This document shows, in pieces, positions 9,301 through 19,286 of a DNA stretch of 64,000 bases. Within the stretch, counting starts at the first letter, position 1, and the number at the start of each line of letters is the position of its first letter. This DNA comes from Candidatus Nanosynbacter sp. TM7-087 (GTDB lineage: Bacteria > Patescibacteriota > Saccharimonadia > Saccharimonadales > Saccharimonadaceae), in NCBI RefSeq assembly GCF_022828365.1, contig NZ_JAJQJU010000001.1:434001-498000 (forward strand). Reading direction: 5' to 3'. The position numbers and the translations under genes are program-made. Under the pieces are notes generated by a model. The model was not told where the DNA came from and searched no databases. It saw only the letters and a list, made by a program, of their open reading frames with translations.

Positions 9301-10095
9301 TTACATTGAGTAATCTTGGTAGTTCTTGTAGCGACTGTAATCTGATGGAATAGTCTTTACTGAGCTACCCGTGTCGTGTGCTTTAACGGCGATTGTGATA
9401 GCGCCAGTCAATAATACGACAGAAGAAGCCACAATCAGCATCAAAGACAAAGCCTTTGACATGTTGCGTCCCTTGACAATTTGGCAAATGAAGTAAGCGC
9501 CAGTAGCAACAATTGCAAGAGCTAATGCGTATGGCAAGAATTCGCCCAAGTACAAACTCTTATAGAATTCGCCGCCGTCACCAACGCCAATAAATAGCAA
9601 TGAGTTGATCAAAATACTCACCAATCGAGCAACCAAGTCAACGGCTGGAATAATCAAAACAGCCAAACCGCCGTAAGTTACCAATTTGTAAGCTGTTCGC
9701 TTTGTGTAGCCTTCACGCTCCGGAACAGCTTTTGATACGCGGGAGAATAGAACTAGTGACAATACAGCCAAAAGCACAGCAAATACTGACGCTGCAATAA
9801 TTCCTGTTCCCTGAGTTACCATCGATGGTGCGAAAAATCCGCCGACACTTCTTAATAACATTGATGTTGAATTTGTCCACAAACCAAACACCTTAGTTAT
9901 GATGTCAATCAGCAACATGATTGAAATAATCGCTGAACCCATTGCCAAAGCGTATTCCAAAGTTAGCATCTTTGCCTTGCCCTTATTCGGGTCTTCGTAT
10001 GCGTATTGTGGTGGATATGCCTGGTAAGCATTTGGTTGCATCGGCATTTCTGGTTGCGCGACGTTTGTTGGCTGTGGCTGTTCTTTTGCTGCCAT
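9301..10095 (-). CDS. Multi-span membrane protein, unknown
   Basis: 264 residues. A proline/glutamine-rich cytoplasmic head (first 40 residues, YPPQYAYEDP) is followed by about five membrane spans and a short tyrosine-rich tail (SRYKNYQDYSM). This layout resembles the small multi-pass proteins of unknown function common in Saccharibacteria. An AGGAGG Shine-Dalgarno precedes the ATG. It lies downstream of uvrB and has its own terminator. I cannot assign a function. Confidence 0.7.
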   Translation of the reverse strand: MAAKEQPQPTNVAQPEMPMQPNAYQAYPPQYAYEDPNKGKAKMLTLEYALAMGSAIISIMLLIDIITKVFGLWTNSTSMLLRSVGGFFAPSMVTQGTGIIAASVFAVLLAVLSLVLFSRVSKAVPEREGYTKRTAYKLVTYGGLAVLIIPAVDLVARLVSILINSLLFIGVGDGGEFYKSLYLGEFLPYALALAIVATGAYFICQIVKGRNMSKALSLMLIVASSVVLLTGAITIAVKAHDTGSSVKTIPSDYSRYKNYQDYSM

Positions 10096-10125
10096 AATCC
10101 CTCCTAATCTAATAATATTTTTATT

Positions 10126-12096
10126 CTACATAGTATGACGAATTTCTGCAATTAAGTCACGCAGTTCTGCCGCTTTTTCAAATTCCAGATTGGCACTATG
10201 TAATTCCATTTGCGCCGTCAGATCTTTAATCAAAGTCGGATATTCGTCTTTTGGAATTTTCTTCAGGTTAAGTTTTGGCTTTTTATCAGACTCTTTCTGT
10301 GGGATAATCGAGCGCAAACCATCGTCAATTTTCTTCTGAATAGTTTGCGGCGTAATATTATGCTCTTCATTATATTTCTGCTGAATCGCTCGACGTCGAT
10401 TCGTTTCGTCAATTGCTCGACGCATACTATCCGTAACATTGTCGCCATACATAATAACTCGCCCATCAACGTGCCGCGCCGCCCTTCCAATCGTCTGAAT
10501 TAGCGCCTGCTCACTACGTAAGAAACCTTCCTTGTCGGCGTCCATAATTGCCACCAAACTGACTTCTGGAAGGTCCAGACCTTCACGCAATAGATTAATT
10601 CCAACCAACACGTCATACGTACCAAGACGCAAATCTTTCAGAATATCGCCACGCTCCAACGTGTCAATTTCACTATGCAAATACGCCGTCTTCACGCCGT
10701 TTTCCGTCAAATAAGCGCTCAAGTCCTCCGCCATTCGCTTGGTTAATGTCGTCACCAACACGCGATGACCTTTCGCAATCGTCTGGCGAATTTCCTCCAT
10801 CAAATCATCAACCTGCCCGTCGGTTGGTCGAACTTCAATTGGCGGATCAAGCAATCCGGTCGGTCGAATAAGCTGCTCAGCTGGCTTTGGCGAATGAGAA
10901 AGTTCATAATCTCCTGGCGTAGCGGAAACATAAATTGCCTGATGAATATGCTGATTGAACTCGTCAAATCGAAGTGGGCGATTGTCCAGCGCGCTTGGAA
11001 GACGAAAACCATGCTCAACCAAAACTTCCTTACGGGCGCGATCACCGTTGTACATTCCTCGAACTTGCGGCAATGTCATGTGCGATTCGTCAACCAAAAG
11101 TAGCCAATCGTCCGGAAAATAATCAATCAAAGTCGCAGGCTGCTCACCAGGTTCTCGGTCGGTTAAATAGCGCGAATAATTCTCAATCCCTTTCACAAAA
11201 CCAGTTTCCTTCAGCATTTCCAAATCATATTTGGTGCGCTGACTTAGCCTTTGTGCCTCTAAAAACTTGCCATTATCTTCAAACCATTTCAGTCGCTGAT
11301 TAAACTCATTTTCAATCCCAACAATCGCTTTTTCAATTCGTTCACGTGGTGTCGAATAGTGGCTGGACGGGAAAATTGTCAATTGGTCTGGCCGATCCAA
11401 AATCTCGCCAGTCAAAGGGTCGATCTTCGTCAGCCGCTCAATTTCATCGCCAAAGAATTCCACGCGAACCGCAGTATCTTGACCCGCTGGAAAAATATCC
11501 ACGACATCGCCGCGCACCCGAAAAGTTCCGCGCGCAAAATCGACGTCATTGCGCTTATACTGAATGTCGGTCAATAGGCGAATAAACTTGTCCTGGACTC
11601 GGCGCTCACCAACGGTCAATTTAATAGCCATGTCAGCGTAAGTTTCTGGCGAACCAATGCCGTAAATACAACTTACACTAGCCACAATAATTACATCGCG
11701 GCGCGTCAATAACGCGGAAGTCGCAGCGTGCCTAAGTCGATCAATTTCGTCGTTGATTTTCGAATCTTTCTCGATATAAGTGTCGCTTGAAGCAATGTAT
11801 GCTTCTGGCTGGTAGTAATCAAAATAGCTAACAAAATAATGGACTTCGTTGTCGGGGAAAAATTCCTTAAACTCAGAAAAAAGTTGCGCCGCCAAAGTCT
11901 TATTGTGAGCCAAAACCAGCGTCGGCACATTGCGCTTGGCAATAATATTCGCCATCGTAAACGTCTTCCCCGAACCAGTTACACCCAGCAAGGTTTGCTC
12001 GCGCTGACCTTTTTCCAAACCATCAACTAATTGAGCAATTGCTCGCGGCTGATCGCCTGTGGGCTTATATGAAGAAGAGAGGCGAAATTTATTCAC
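10126..12096 (-). CDS. uvrB: Excinuclease ABC subunit B
   Basis: 656 residues, the damage-verifying helicase of nucleotide excision repair. Walker A is [10 protein letters not shown], the beta-hairpin region has [14 protein letters not shown], motif V/VI has [13 protein letters not shown] and QTIGRAARH, and a C-terminal UVR helix pair ends the protein. The start is a GTG; TAAAAT lies six bases upstream, so it may be leaderless. uvrC is at 57217, so the pathway is present. Confidence 0.97.
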   Translation of the reverse strand: MNKFRLSSSYKPTGDQPRAIAQLVDGLEKGQREQTLLGVTGSGKTFTMANIIAKRNVPTLVLAHNKTLAAQLFSEFKEFFPDNEVHYFVSYFDYYQPEAYIASSDTYIEKDSKINDEIDRLRHAATSALLTRRDVIIVASVSCIYGIGSPETYADMAIKLTVGERRVQDKFIRLLTDIQYKRNDVDFARGTFRVRGDVVDIFPAGQDTAVRVEFFGDEIERLTKIDPLTGEILDRPDQLTIFPSSHYSTPRERIEKAIVGIENEFNQRLKWFEDNGKFLEAQRLSQRTKYDLEMLKETGFVKGIENYSRYLTDREPGEQPATLIDYFPDDWLLLVDESHMTLPQVRGMYNGDRARKEVLVEHGFRLPSALDNRPLRFDEFNQHIHQAIYVSATPGDYELSHSPKPAEQLIRPTGLLDPPIEVRPTDGQVDDLMEEIRQTIAKGHRVLVTTLTKRMAEDLSAYLTENGVKTAYLHSEIDTLERGDILKDLRLGTYDVLVGINLLREGLDLPEVSLVAIMDADKEGFLRSEQALIQTIGRAARHVDGRVIMYGDNVTDSMRRAIDETNRRRAIQQKYNEEHNITPQTIQKKIDDGLRSIIPQKESDKKPKLNLKKIPKDEYPTLIKDLTAQMELHSANLEFEKAAELRDLIAEIRHTM

Positions 12097-12123
12097 CTCT
12101 CTATTTTACTATATTTACAAAAA

Positions 12124-12723
12124 CTAGTCTTGATTATAAGTTTGAGACGAGCCAGAAACTTCACATTTGCCGTCAACCAAGCGACTCGGAACCGATGCCA
12201 ACTTCAAGTCTGAGCACGGCATGCCACCTTGCTGCGTGCCCGCAACAATTGCAATTTCACCAGTACCGTTCTTTGGTCCGATAATAATATAAGCGTTCGT
12301 CAAGCCATATACTGCCGCATATTTTCCGTATGCACGGTCGATGATTGGCTCATACACAGAACCTTCACGCTCCGGAATTGACTGACCGACTTTAGACTTC
12401 AAGAACTTCTTCAAAGAACTGTCAATATCCAATTTATCAACATCACTTGCTGAAGTTAAACGAATGCCCGTACCGTCGCCTTTAGTCCGGAAATCTTTAT
12501 ATTCTTTCTTTGCCGTATCTGACGGTTCTTCGCCTTCATCGCGAGATTTTTCCAGTGAATCAGATGAATCTTTCTTTGTTTGGCTGGTTTTTACCGAAGA
12601 GTTAGAATCACTATTTTTATGCATAGCACCAGCAATTATCCAAGTAGCCATAGCAACAATGATTATGCCCATAACAATCACCGCCGCAATCAGCCATTTA
12701 TTAGCCGTTGATTTGTTCTCCAT
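12124..12723 (-). CDS. Single-span secreted-domain protein, unknown
   Basis: 199 residues. A membrane span (about residues 10-32) is followed by a Ser/Asp/Lys-rich linker and a C-terminal extracytoplasmic domain containing two cysteines (GMPCSDL and GKCEVSG) that could form a disulfide. A GGAGG Shine-Dalgarno precedes the ATG. It lies just upstream of uvrB. No family recognised. Confidence 0.65.
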   Translation of the reverse strand: MENKSTANKWLIAAVIVMGIIIVAMATWIIAGAMHKNSDSNSSVKTSQTKKDSSDSLEKSRDEGEEPSDTAKKEYKDFRTKGDGTGIRLTSASDVDKLDIDSSLKKFLKSKVGQSIPEREGSVYEPIIDRAYGKYAAVYGLTNAYIIIGPKNGTGEIAIVAGTQQGGMPCSDLKLASVPSRLVDGKCEVSGSSQTYNQD

Positions 12724-12843
12724 AAAACCTCCATTTAGATTGTGCTTTGATTGTGTATGATGGATTATTTGCCGTCAACGTATTGTAACCATAGACATTT
12801 TATGATATAGTAATAAAGTTAAAATCATAAAATAAAAAGGATA

Positions 12844-13515
12844 ATGATGACACCGAAAAATGTTTGTATTCCGCGCGAATTGCAACTTCAGGCTGCGATG
12901 TTCAGATTAGGAAAAGTCGATGACGAAATTCATGCTGGCTATGAAATTCTCCAAAAATATCATAAAACCGTGACTTTTTTTGGATCAGCCAGGATAACTG
13001 AAGATAATGGATATTACCAAAAAGCCAAAGACCTAGCATTCCAATTAGCTAAAGAAGACTACACAATTATCACCGGCGGCGGTGGCGGAATTATGGAAGC
13101 GGCAAACCGCGGCGCTATGGAAGCTGGCGGAAAATCAGTCGGATTCAATATTCGCTTGCCACACGAGCAATCCTTAAACAACTACACGACAGATTCGTTC
13201 GCATTCACTCACTTCGCGCCACGAAAAATCGTTATGACGCTTCTGGCTGACGCGTACGTTTGTTTCCCCGGCGGATTCGGTACGATGGATGAAATTTGTG
13301 AGATTATCACATTGACACAAACTAAGAAAATGGCGCCAGTACCAATTATCCTGTTTGATAAAAAATTCTGGGGTAAATGGGATGATTTTGTTCGCGACAA
13401 CATGCTACCAAACAAGCTAATATCTGACGGCGATGAAAAAACCTACACAATCACCGAAGATATTCCAGAGGTGGTTAATTTGATCAAAAATCAGCGAACT
13501 TGTTGCGACCGATAA
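12844..13515 (+). CDS. LOG family protein (nucleoside 5'-monophosphate phosphoribohydrolase)
   Basis: 223 residues, Rossmann-like LOG/TIGR00730 family, which splits nucleoside or cytokinin monophosphates into base and ribose 5-phosphate. The two signature motifs are present: GGGGGIMEAANRGA (about residue 79) and PGGFGTMDE (about residue 140). One of the few core-type genes on the plus strand. AAGGATA precedes ATGATG, the first ATG being used here. The exact substrate cannot be read from the sequence. Confidence 0.88.
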   Translation: MMTPKNVCIPRELQLQAAMFRLGKVDDEIHAGYEILQKYHKTVTFFGSARITEDNGYYQKAKDLAFQLAKEDYTIITGGGGGIMEAANRGAMEAGGKSVGFNIRLPHEQSLNNYTTDSFAFTHFAPRKIVMTLLADAYVCFPGGFGTMDEICEIITLTQTKKMAPVPIILFDKKFWGKWDDFVRDNMLPNKLISDGDEKTYTITEDIPEVVNLIKNQRTCCDR

Positions 13516-13522
13516 TTATTTT

Positions 13523-13996
13523 TTAGTTTTTCGGCTCAATCCAACAAATTCCACCCTGACAAACCACTCGCTCCACAGCTGGATTATATGTGCGCGGGTG
13601 GTTTTTATATCGGCGCGTAATCTCAAATCCCAAGCCTCGTTTGCCATACGTTGTTTGCTGCTTTCCCAGAGGTAACTGGCAGTGATAGTTATTTATAATG
13701 TCAATTGGATTAAACGAAATCACTTGACCATCAACGTCCAAAAGCACCCATTCAGAAGCCTTGAATGGCGCCCATTTGTCTACTTTCGGCGCAATAGCCA
13801 TTAGTGATTGATAAATTTCTTCTGCCGTAGCGTTTGACGGATCCAGACCTAAAGAACGAATAATTGAGTGCGCCCTAGCTAATATTTCCGCAATCAATCG
13901 CACGTCGCTATCATCCCTAGTCATCTGTCTGAGCTCGGTTAATGCTCGACGTTTTTTCGCGTCACCACCCAACAATTTCCCCAAATTTTGCGCCAT
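13523..13996 (-). CDS. Unknown protein coupled to a PfkB kinase
   Basis: 157 residues, soluble, no family recognised. An N-terminal helical half (RRALTELRQMTRDDSDVRL) is followed by a beta-rich half with a CQGGICW motif near the end. It overlaps the stop of the PfkB gene as TAATG, so it is co-translated with sugar metabolism genes. Function not assigned. Confidence 0.7.
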   Translation of the reverse strand: MAQNLGKLLGGDAKKRRALTELRQMTRDDSDVRLIAEILARAHSIIRSLGLDPSNATAEEIYQSLMAIAPKVDKWAPFKASEWVLLDVDGQVISFNPIDIINNYHCQLPLGKQQTTYGKRGLGFEITRRYKNHPRTYNPAVERVVCQGGICWIEPKN

Positions 13997-14958
13997 TATA
14001 ATTCCCTTTCTTGAATTGGCATAGCATGAAGTACTGTGCCAGCATATAAAATTCCAGCCTTTGCTCCAATTTTCATAACCACCGAGCTAGCGTTCGCGCT
14101 GCCCATAATTACAGAGTTTTTCAAATTGCCACCTCGTGCCCATTCGCTCAAAAATCCCGACGCAAACGCATCTCCAGCGCCAGTTCTGTCAATTGACGGC
14201 CTGTCATCGTACATCAGCGCTCGCACGATGGTTTTTCCGTCGCTTGCGATTGAGCCATTTACGCCGTCCGTCACCAAAACGACCGGAACTAATCTCAAAC
14301 CTCTTCTAACCAAGGCCTCCAAATCCTCGCCAGACACCAATTGCTGCATTTCTTCTTTGTTCAGAGTTAAAACATCGACATCAGACAATAACCCCAGCAA
14401 TTTATCCTTTTGCGCTAATTCTTTCTTTCCAGGATTGAAGCAAATTTTCATATCGCGACGCTTGGCTTGCTGGAATAACTTATGAAGCATTGACATATTT
14501 CCCGCCAATGTTGAAACGTACAGCCAATCTGCATCTTCTTCTGATAAATCAAAGTCTGACTCGTGATAATGCGTTGAAGCACCACGGTATGTTAAAATTG
14601 TCCGCTCGCCATTTGAGGCTAATAGTAAAACTGAATATCCCGTACTGTATTTTGGTGAATATCTCACCAAATGCGTGTCAATATTTTCCTTATCCAAGTC
14701 AGCAATCACTGCTTGCCCAGCTGGATCATGGCCAATTGCGCCCATAAAACTAACATAATGCCCTTGCCTGGAAAACGTTACCGCGGCGTTCGTGGCGCCA
14801 CCGCCAGTCGAAAAATGAATCTGGTTTACGTCGGCTTTCGCCCCCAAATCCAGTCGCGCAAAACAGTGTTCTGGACTTTCACAAACTGGTGTCAGTGCGT
14901 CTGATTGGCTTAAAAATACGTCTTGAATTGCCGCACCAACGGTAATGATTTTTGCCAT
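13996..14958 (-). CDS. PfkB family carbohydrate kinase
   Basis: 320 residues, ribokinase-fold sugar kinase. FSTGGGATNAAVTFSRQG is the N-terminal signature, and DRTGAGDAFASGFL holds the catalytic Asp and anion hole. In this operon with aldolase it may act as a 6-phosphofructokinase or a ribokinase-like enzyme; the sequence does not decide. Its start immediately follows the aldolase stop and its stop overlaps the next gene. Confidence 0.9.
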   Translation of the reverse strand: MAKIITVGAAIQDVFLSQSDALTPVCESPEHCFARLDLGAKADVNQIHFSTGGGATNAAVTFSRQGHYVSFMGAIGHDPAGQAVIADLDKENIDTHLVRYSPKYSTGYSVLLLASNGERTILTYRGASTHYHESDFDLSEEDADWLYVSTLAGNMSMLHKLFQQAKRRDMKICFNPGKKELAQKDKLLGLLSDVDVLTLNKEEMQQLVSGEDLEALVRRGLRLVPVVLVTDGVNGSIASDGKTIVRALMYDDRPSIDRTGAGDAFASGFLSEWARGGNLKNSVIMGSANASSVVMKIGAKAGILYAGTVLHAMPIQEREL

Positions 14959-15869
14959 TAAACCACTGCCTTTCGTACGGAATTAAACGCCTTAATCTTC
15001 GACTCCACCACTTCCTGCACAGCGGCATAAACTGGTGGCATCAACTTAACAATGGCATACTCATTTGGATTTTCTCGCAAGGTTTTCTCCAAAGTCGTTC
15101 GGAAAGCATAACGCATATCAGAATTGATATTGATTTTAGAAACGCCAATTTTCGCAGCGTCCTCAAAATAATGTAGCGGCGTGCCAGACCCACCGTGCAA
15201 CGAAATCTGACAATGAATCGCCTCACGAATATCAGCCAACAAATCCAAATCCAACACTTTCGGAACTGGATATTTGCCATGCAAATTACCAATCGCCGCC
15301 GCAAAAGTATCAATTCCAGTCGCCTCGACAAACGCACGCGCGCCTTCTGGTGTAGAAAAGGTCTTTTTTATTTCCTCATAATTTATATCTTCCGTATGAA
15401 CATTTGAGCTGCCGCCAAAATAATGCGGCTCAGATTCCACTAGCGCACCAGTAAACTTGGCATATTCAACAACTTCACGAGTCTTCGCAATAATTTCCTC
15501 ATCTGAAGCGTCGTGATTCGCCTGAGAAATATCAATATGGACAAACTCATATCCAGCGTCAATCGCTCGCTTACAACCCTCAACCGTCGGACCGTGGTCC
15601 AAATTCAAATACATTTCAATTCCGTACTCAGTCTTATAATTGTCCACCAAATCACGGACGTTCTCTAGACCCATAGCCTTCACTTCGGCGTCAGAAACCT
15701 CAACCAACACTGGCGATTGAAGCTTTTGTGCCGCCCGCGCCACCGCAATCAGCGTCTCTTGATTGTCAATATTAAACGCCCCAACCGCAAAACGCTGCGC
15801 CCGTGTTCGCTGCATTAAATGACGCGCCCGCGTCGTGTTTTTCCGAATCTCTGAAATCGATAATCCCAT
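14958..15869 (-). CDS. Class II fructose-bisphosphate aldolase
   Basis: 303 residues, zinc-dependent cleavage of fructose 1,6-bisphosphate. The metal histidines are seen in LDHGP, GNLHGKY and SLHGGSG; ININSDMR is the phosphate site. Heads the aldolase-PfkB-unknown operon. Related tagatose-bisphosphate aldolases share these motifs, but the metabolic setting favours fructose-bisphosphate. Confidence 0.93.
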   Translation of the reverse strand: MGLSISEIRKNTTRARHLMQRTRAQRFAVGAFNIDNQETLIAVARAAQKLQSPVLVEVSDAEVKAMGLENVRDLVDNYKTEYGIEMYLNLDHGPTVEGCKRAIDAGYEFVHIDISQANHDASDEEIIAKTREVVEYAKFTGALVESEPHYFGGSSNVHTEDINYEEIKKTFSTPEGARAFVEATGIDTFAAAIGNLHGKYPVPKVLDLDLLADIREAIHCQISLHGGSGTPLHYFEDAAKIGVSKININSDMRYAFRTTLEKTLRENPNEYAIVKLMPPVYAAVQEVVESKIKAFNSVRKAVV

Positions 15870-15927
15870 ACTGCCCCCTAAATACTTATGGTAATTATAT
15901 CAATTACCGCCCGCTATGCCAAGAGAA

Positions 15928-16013
15928 TTGACATCATGTTGTTTTGGTGATAACATAAAATAGCTTTTGCTCAAGGCTCTGTCTTAGGGCGAAAGAGTCC
16001 TTTAGCCTTGAGC
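15928..16013 (+). promoter_or_regulatory. Cassette 2 promoter and 5' hairpin
   Basis: TTGACA (15928-15933), 17-base spacer, TAACAT (15951-15956), then AGCTTTT starting at 15962. GCTCAAGGCT (15969-15978) pairs perfectly with AGCCTTGAGC (16004-16013). The stem is followed by GTTTTCTT, so it could double as an attenuator. Confidence 0.75.
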
Positions 16014-16038
16014 GTTTTCTTCACAGAAAGGAAGAAAA

Positions 16039-16233
16039 ATGAGCCCTGTTGTTAGGATAGCCAAATTCGCACTTAGCGGGTTTATCCTGTTCATCTTGAT
16101 GATGTGCGCGGTATGGTTGGCAGCACTTATCTGTCTACTAGCAGTCTATGGACCGCTCGAGGGAGTGGCATTTGCGCTGGGGAGTATCTCACTCCTCTCA
16201 ATTATCTACGGTATGAAACATCATCGTAGATAA
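16039..16233 (+). CDS. Tiny two-span membrane protein (cassette 2)
   Basis: 64 residues. Two hydrophobic spans (about residues 10-35 and 40-57), with a basic end KHHRR that predicts the C terminus inside. GAAAGGA Shine-Dalgarno eight bases before ATG. The stop codon lies in a perfect ten-pair hairpin, ATTATCTACG (16201-16210) with CGTAGATAAT (16225-16234). It is antisense in orientation to the flanking aldolase and transketolase genes, which otherwise run together on the minus strand. Function unknown; a holin- or toxin-like role is possible but unsupported. Confidence 0.65.
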   Translation: MSPVVRIAKFALSGFILFILMMCAVWLAALICLLAVYGPLEGVAFALGSISLLSIIYGMKHHRR

Positions 16234-16239
16234 TCACAT

Positions 16240-16305
16240 ACCCGTCAGGACTACTGCTTTGAGGTCTTTAATTAGATCTTGGCGGTAGCTCCTGGCGGGT
16301 TTTTC
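16240..16305 (+). terminator. Cassette 2 terminator
   Basis: ACCCGTCAGGA (from 16240) pairs with TCCTGGCGGGT (to 16300), extended inside by TAC/GTA, followed by TTTTT. It overlaps by two bases the end of the converging transketolase gene. Confidence 0.8.
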
Positions 16306-17266
16306 ACTGGAGAAAATTGACAACACTACGAACAATCGAATCGACATCCAAACCATGCTTTTTCCATAATTCAGACATCTTACCCGACTCACCAAACGCG
16401 TCATTGACACCAATTCGCTTCATCTTCACCGGTAAATTATCACTAAGAACTTCTGCCACGCTTGAGCCAAATCCACCAGCAATCTGCCCCTCTTCCGCCG
16501 TAATGACAGCCTGGCATTTTTGAGCTACGTTAAGTACGGCCTCTTCATCCAGCGGTTTAATCGTCGGGAAATGAATCACTTCCGCCTGAATGTCATATTC
16601 ATTTGCAAGCTTTTCCGCTGCCAACAACAATTGATAAGTCATCGTGCCAGTTCCAAACAAGGCAACATCTTTACCGCGCCTTAACGTATAACTTTTTCCA
16701 ATCTCAAAAGTAGATTGATTCAGGAATAGCGGTGTTTTTTCTCTCGGTAATCTTACGTAATTCGGACGTTTATCTCCAGCCATTGCCGCCGCCATTAGCT
16801 TGGCTTCATTAGCATCACCGGGCGCCAAAACCACCATGTTTGGCAAACTTCGCATCAAAGCAATATCTTCCAACATTTGATGCGTCGCACCGTCAGGACC
16901 AACATTTAACCCCGCATGAGAACCCACCAACTTAACTGGTTGATTGTTCAGACAAATAGTCGTTCGAATCTGTTCCCAATTGCGACCCGGACTAAACGCC
17001 GCATAACTGGCCGCAAACGGAATATTTCCCATAGCCGCCAACCCAGACGCTACGGTAACCAAATTCTGCTCCGCCACACCAACTTCAATTGCCCGCGGTT
17101 TCCCGATTTCCTCATAAAACCCGCCAAAGCCAACGCTTTCCATCAAATCCGCGCTCAGCGCCACCACCAAATTATTTTTCTTCGCAATATCCACCAAGCC
17201 TTCGCCAAAGCCAACGCGAATTGCCGCAAGTTCTGAATTCTGCCAATTTTCCATTAAGAAACTCAT
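16304..17266 (-). CDS. Transketolase, C-terminal subunit
   Basis: 320 residues, the pyrimidine-binding and C-terminal domains of a split transketolase. VEVGVAEQNLVTVASGLA is the thiamine-pyrimidine motif with the catalytic Glu; SHAGLNVGPDGATHQ is also typical. Overlaps the N-terminal subunit gene by ATGA, so the two halves are coupled. Together with Rpe and RpiB it forms the non-oxidative pentose phosphate pathway. Confidence 0.94.
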   Translation of the reverse strand: MSFLMENWQNSELAAIRVGFGEGLVDIAKKNNLVVALSADLMESVGFGGFYEEIGKPRAIEVGVAEQNLVTVASGLAAMGNIPFAASYAAFSPGRNWEQIRTTICLNNQPVKLVGSHAGLNVGPDGATHQMLEDIALMRSLPNMVVLAPGDANEAKLMAAAMAGDKRPNYVRLPREKTPLFLNQSTFEIGKSYTLRRGKDVALFGTGTMTYQLLLAAEKLANEYDIQAEVIHFPTIKPLDEEAVLNVAQKCQAVITAEEGQIAGGFGSSVAEVLSDNLPVKMKRIGVNDAFGESGKMSELWKKHGLDVDSIVRSVVNFLQ

Positions 17267-18099
17267 TCACCAACCCCTTCACTCAATTGAGCAAGCGCTC
17301 GCTCCGCCTCCTCAGCATTTGGAGATTTTCCATGCCAACGGTAATCGTATTCCATAAAATCAACGCCACGACCAGGAATTGTATGCGCAATTATCACGCT
17401 CGGCTGCCGAGAATTCTTTGCCTTATCAATCGCCTGAATTATCGCCAAATGATCATGCCCGTCAATCTCCTGTACATCCCAGCCAAAACTTCGCCATTTG
17501 TCCGCCAAATCGCCTAGCGGCATCACCTTTTCCGTATCGCCACCAATTTGAATATTATTTCTATCAACAATCGCAATCAAATTCGCCAGATTATATTTTT
17601 TCGCAAACATCGCCGCTTCCCAGATATTCCCTTCGTCAAGCTCGCCATCGCCCAAACTGCAGTAAACGAACCGCTCAGAATTGCCACCCAAATATTGCAA
17701 TGAATACGCCATGCCGGCCGCCTGACTTAGACCGCAGCCCAGAGGACCGCTAGTCGTTTCAATTCCAGGCAAACTGCCGCGCTCTGGATGACCTTGAAGC
17801 TTAGAGCCAAATTTTCGCAAATTAGCCAACTCTTTTTTATCGAAAAATCCCCGCTCCGCCAGCGTCGCATATAAAAGCGGAGCATAATGACCGTTACTCA
17901 TCACGAAAATATCCCGATCTTTCCAATCTGGATTCTCAGGATCTAGTCGCATGGCATGAAAATACAAAACCGCCATAACATCAGCAAAACCCAAACACCC
18001 AGCAGAATGACCCGAACCAGCCTCGGATAGCTCACGAATGACAGACTTTCGCAATTGTTGCGATATTTTCTTTAATTTCGCCATTTGGTCGACATTCAT
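17263..18099 (-). CDS. Transketolase, N-terminal subunit
   Basis: 278 residues, the thiamine-diphosphate-binding half. GDGELDEGNIWEAAMFA followed by DRNNIQIGG is the classic GDG...NN motif; GHSAGCLGFADV lies near the N terminus. Start overlaps the rpe stop as TAATG, and its end overlaps the C-terminal subunit gene. Confidence 0.94.
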   Translation of the reverse strand: MNVDQMAKLKKISQQLRKSVIRELSEAGSGHSAGCLGFADVMAVLYFHAMRLDPENPDWKDRDIFVMSNGHYAPLLYATLAERGFFDKKELANLRKFGSKLQGHPERGSLPGIETTSGPLGCGLSQAAGMAYSLQYLGGNSERFVYCSLGDGELDEGNIWEAAMFAKKYNLANLIAIVDRNNIQIGGDTEKVMPLGDLADKWRSFGWDVQEIDGHDHLAIIQAIDKAKNSRQPSVIIAHTIPGRGVDFMEYDYRWHGKSPNAEEAERALAQLSEGVGE

Positions 18100-18749
18100 T
18101 AAAGCACGCTCGTTTTATTAATCTCCTGCTGCAATCTGGAGAAAATGGCGCGAGGATCTGACGATTTCTGAATAACACCGCCAACGTTCAGAACGTTAAC
18201 ACCGCCCTGGACCAAACTGTACGCATTGTCTACCGCCACTCCACCGTCCCAACCGATTTCAACACTAGGATTAATAGCTTTAATAAGTCGTATTTTTTCT
18301 AGTTGCATCAAACTAGCAGTGCCGCCAAATCGCCCCAACTCACCGCTAAAAATCATCACGTGATCTGCTATTTTTATCAATTCCTCAACCGTTCGCGGAA
18401 CTGTCGGCTTAAGTAATGCCAGCCCCGCCATAATTCCAGCTTGACGAATCTGCATGAGTGCGGTCTTTACGTCACCAGTAGCCTCTGCATGAACAATAAT
18501 CATATGCGGCCTTAAGGCAATCAACTTCGGAACATAGTCAGCAACATCATTAACCATTGCATGAATATCAATCATCCAACCCTCTGGCGCCCATAATTCT
18601 GGAATTCCAACAGTCAAAGTCGGAGCAAATTCGCCATCAGAAATATCAATATGCACACGCTCAACAAGCCCAGTTATCTTATCAACCTGCTCTTTATATT
18701 GATCGGCATTTTCTGCCAAAATTGCTGGTGCGATTACAGAATTACTCAT
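18099..18749 (-). CDS. rpe: Ribulose-phosphate 3-epimerase
   Basis: 216 residues, TIM-barrel epimerase joining ribulose 5-phosphate and xylulose 5-phosphate. VHIDISDGEFAPTLTVG carries the metal His and Asp near residue 34; IGWDGGV holds the second Asp, and NVGGV the phosphate site. Somewhat diverged from E. coli Rpe. Overlaps rpiB by ATGA. Confidence 0.88.
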   Translation of the reverse strand: MSNSVIAPAILAENADQYKEQVDKITGLVERVHIDISDGEFAPTLTVGIPELWAPEGWMIDIHAMVNDVADYVPKLIALRPHMIIVHAEATGDVKTALMQIRQAGIMAGLALLKPTVPRTVEELIKIADHVMIFSGELGRFGGTASLMQLEKIRLIKAINPSVEIGWDGGVAVDNAYSLVQGGVNVLNVGGVIQKSSDPRAIFSRLQQEINKTSVL

Positions 18750-19198
18750 GACAATTCATCCAACTGCGCATTACGCCTATTAAATCGCGGAGCATTTGCG
18801 TAAGGAGTGTTTAGCCATGTTTCCACAATTCCCTTCCACGCCGACTCATTGTCTTCCAAAACTCGCGCTGGCAAACATAGAACATTCGAGTCGTTATCTT
18901 GGCGTGTCATTTTTGCCTCGAAAGCATCCCAAATCACGCTGGCACGAATTCCTTTGAATCGGTTCGCCGCCATACACATTCCTTGACCGCCACCGCAAAT
19001 TAATATCGCGCGCGGATCTTTGCTATCATCACCAATGACCTTTAACGCCGCCGCCTGAGCGAATTGCGGAAAATCGTCATCAGGATTTAATTCTACACCG
19101 CCAACGTCTTGAACGTCATAGCCATTTTTAACCAAATAGGCAAAAACTTTTTCTTTCAACATAAAGCCGCGATGATCAGATCCGAGGTAGATTTTCAT
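18746..19198 (-). CDS. rpiB: Ribose-5-phosphate isomerase B
   Basis: 150 residues, RpiB/LacAB fold. SDHRGFMLKE near the N terminus and CGGGQGMCMAANRFKGIRA around residue 70 contain the catalytic Cys and anion hole. First gene of rpiB-rpe-tktN-tktC, all overlapping. It interconverts ribose 5-phosphate and ribulose 5-phosphate. Confidence 0.94.
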   Translation of the reverse strand: MKIYLGSDHRGFMLKEKVFAYLVKNGYDVQDVGGVELNPDDDFPQFAQAAALKVIGDDSKDPRAILICGGGQGMCMAANRFKGIRASVIWDAFEAKMTRQDNDSNVLCLPARVLEDNESAWKGIVETWLNTPYANAPRFNRRNAQLDELS

Positions 19199-19286
19199 AA
19201 TTTTAGTATAAGCGTTTTCGGTGATTTTTGCAAGGAAAAGTTAGGTATTTTATCAGAGGTAGGGTGTAACTATTTGACAAAGAGTA